A stretch of 64,000 nt of DNA. Source: Burkholderia sp. PAMC 26561. GTDB lineage: Bacteria > Pseudomonadota > Gammaproteobacteria > Burkholderiales > Burkholderiaceae. The notes under the pieces are model-generated. The model made no database searches. It saw nothing but the letters and a program-made list of their open reading frames with translations, and was not told where the DNA came from. The stretch is taken from the NCBI RefSeq assembly GCF_001557535.2, contig NZ_CP014308.1, positions 372,001 to 436,000 on the forward strand, written 5' to 3'. Each line of letters begins with the position of its first letter. The stretch's first letter is position 1. This document shows, one piece after another, positions 63,914 through 64,000 of the stretch. The position numbers were made by a program, and so were the translations under genes.

Positions 63914-64000
63914 CACCTTCCGGCTGCGCCAGCAACACAGCGTGCCGTCGGTTCATGCAACCGGCCTAATTCCAAAACGTGCAACTTGTCGGCTACAGCG
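63914..64000 (+). pseudogene. IS66-family transposase (TnpC) fragment, right part (runs off the window)
   Basis: In frame with the left fragment once IS30 is removed, it reads F-R-L-R-Q-Q-H-S-V-P-S-V-H-A, the typical C-terminal neighbourhood of IS66 TnpC. It continues beyond the window edge, so its full extent is unknown. Confidence 0.6.

Noticed and set aside
1..64000. Prophage, integron, conjugation or replication module
   Set aside because: No integrase of the tyrosine or serine type, attC sites, phage structural genes, relaxase, mating-pair genes or rep/par genes were recognised.
1..64000. tRNA or rRNA genes
   Set aside because: No cloverleaf with conserved T-loop sequence and no rRNA-like stretch was noticed by eye; a covariance-model scan was not possible.

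Overview
The window looks like an accessory stretch (megaplasmid, chromid or genomic island) of a Burkholderiales bacterium, most likely Burkholderia, Paraburkholderia or Caballeronia. This rests on protein similarity remembered by family (a DUF3331 protein, NodT-type efflux lipoproteins, MarR/LysR/DHA2 families, IS903-, IS3-, IS110-, IS630-, IS66- and IS30-type elements), not on a search. No rRNA, tRNA, CRISPR array, replication origin or conjugation gene was seen. Gene density is low, and transposase remnants and frameshifted genes are common, as expected of a region under weak selection.

Layout. 1-9.1 kb: a MarR gene cut by the window edge, an IS5 remnant, an SDR fragment, a lipoprotein hydrolase, a leftward LysR / alpha-beta hydrolase / methyltransferase group, an NmrA-type oxidoreductase broken in an eight-A tract, and the remains of a sigma-54 activator. 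9.1-19.8 kb: a MarR gene with a perfect palindromic operator and a strong terminator, then a rightward series: nitrilase of the Nit1 type, AhpD-like protein, membrane protein, beta-carbonic anhydrase and a complete RND efflux pump. 20-28 kb: a DUF2513-like protein, an intact NmrA-type oxidoreductase, an intact IS903-group element with a 9-bp target duplication, a DHA2 drug transporter, a frameshifted DUF3331 gene and a MarR pseudogene.

28.3-32.5 kb: a leftward cobalt nitrile hydratase locus: alpha subunit, beta subunit encoded as two separate genes, accessory protein, and cobalt transporter CbtB-CbtA. An intact IS3 element lies inside the last codons of the alpha gene. Excising it on paper rejoins the alpha reading frame and leaves a short intergenic region with a good ribosome binding site for the next gene.

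33-48.9 kb: a muconolactone-isomerase-like protein, IS110 and IS630 remnants, an AraC-SDR-GST group, a compact set of nested inverted repeats, two tandem FixJ-type regulators (one with a degenerate receiver), a very large winged-helix/ATPase regulator, a carbonic anhydrase pseudogene, and a hypothetical/MBL-hydrolase pair. 49-61.9 kb: a MarR-DHA2-TetR cassette, further MarR and TetR genes, an EF-hand protein, an outer-membrane lipoprotein followed by an Aae-like aromatic-acid efflux operon (FUSC, DUF1656, HlyD), and a Tat-exported protein of unknown function. 62.6-64 kb: an IS30 element nested in an IS66 remnant.

Together the genes suggest handling and export of small toxic organics: nitriles or cyanide-like compounds through nitrilase and nitrile hydratase, and aromatic compounds or drugs through RND, DHA2 and Aae-type pumps, with many MarR/TetR-type sensors. 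A recurring sequence close to GTTGCATATACACC lies in several intergenic regions and may be a shared operator. Several genes are restored by a single-base correction, so either sequence errors or recent decay must be considered.
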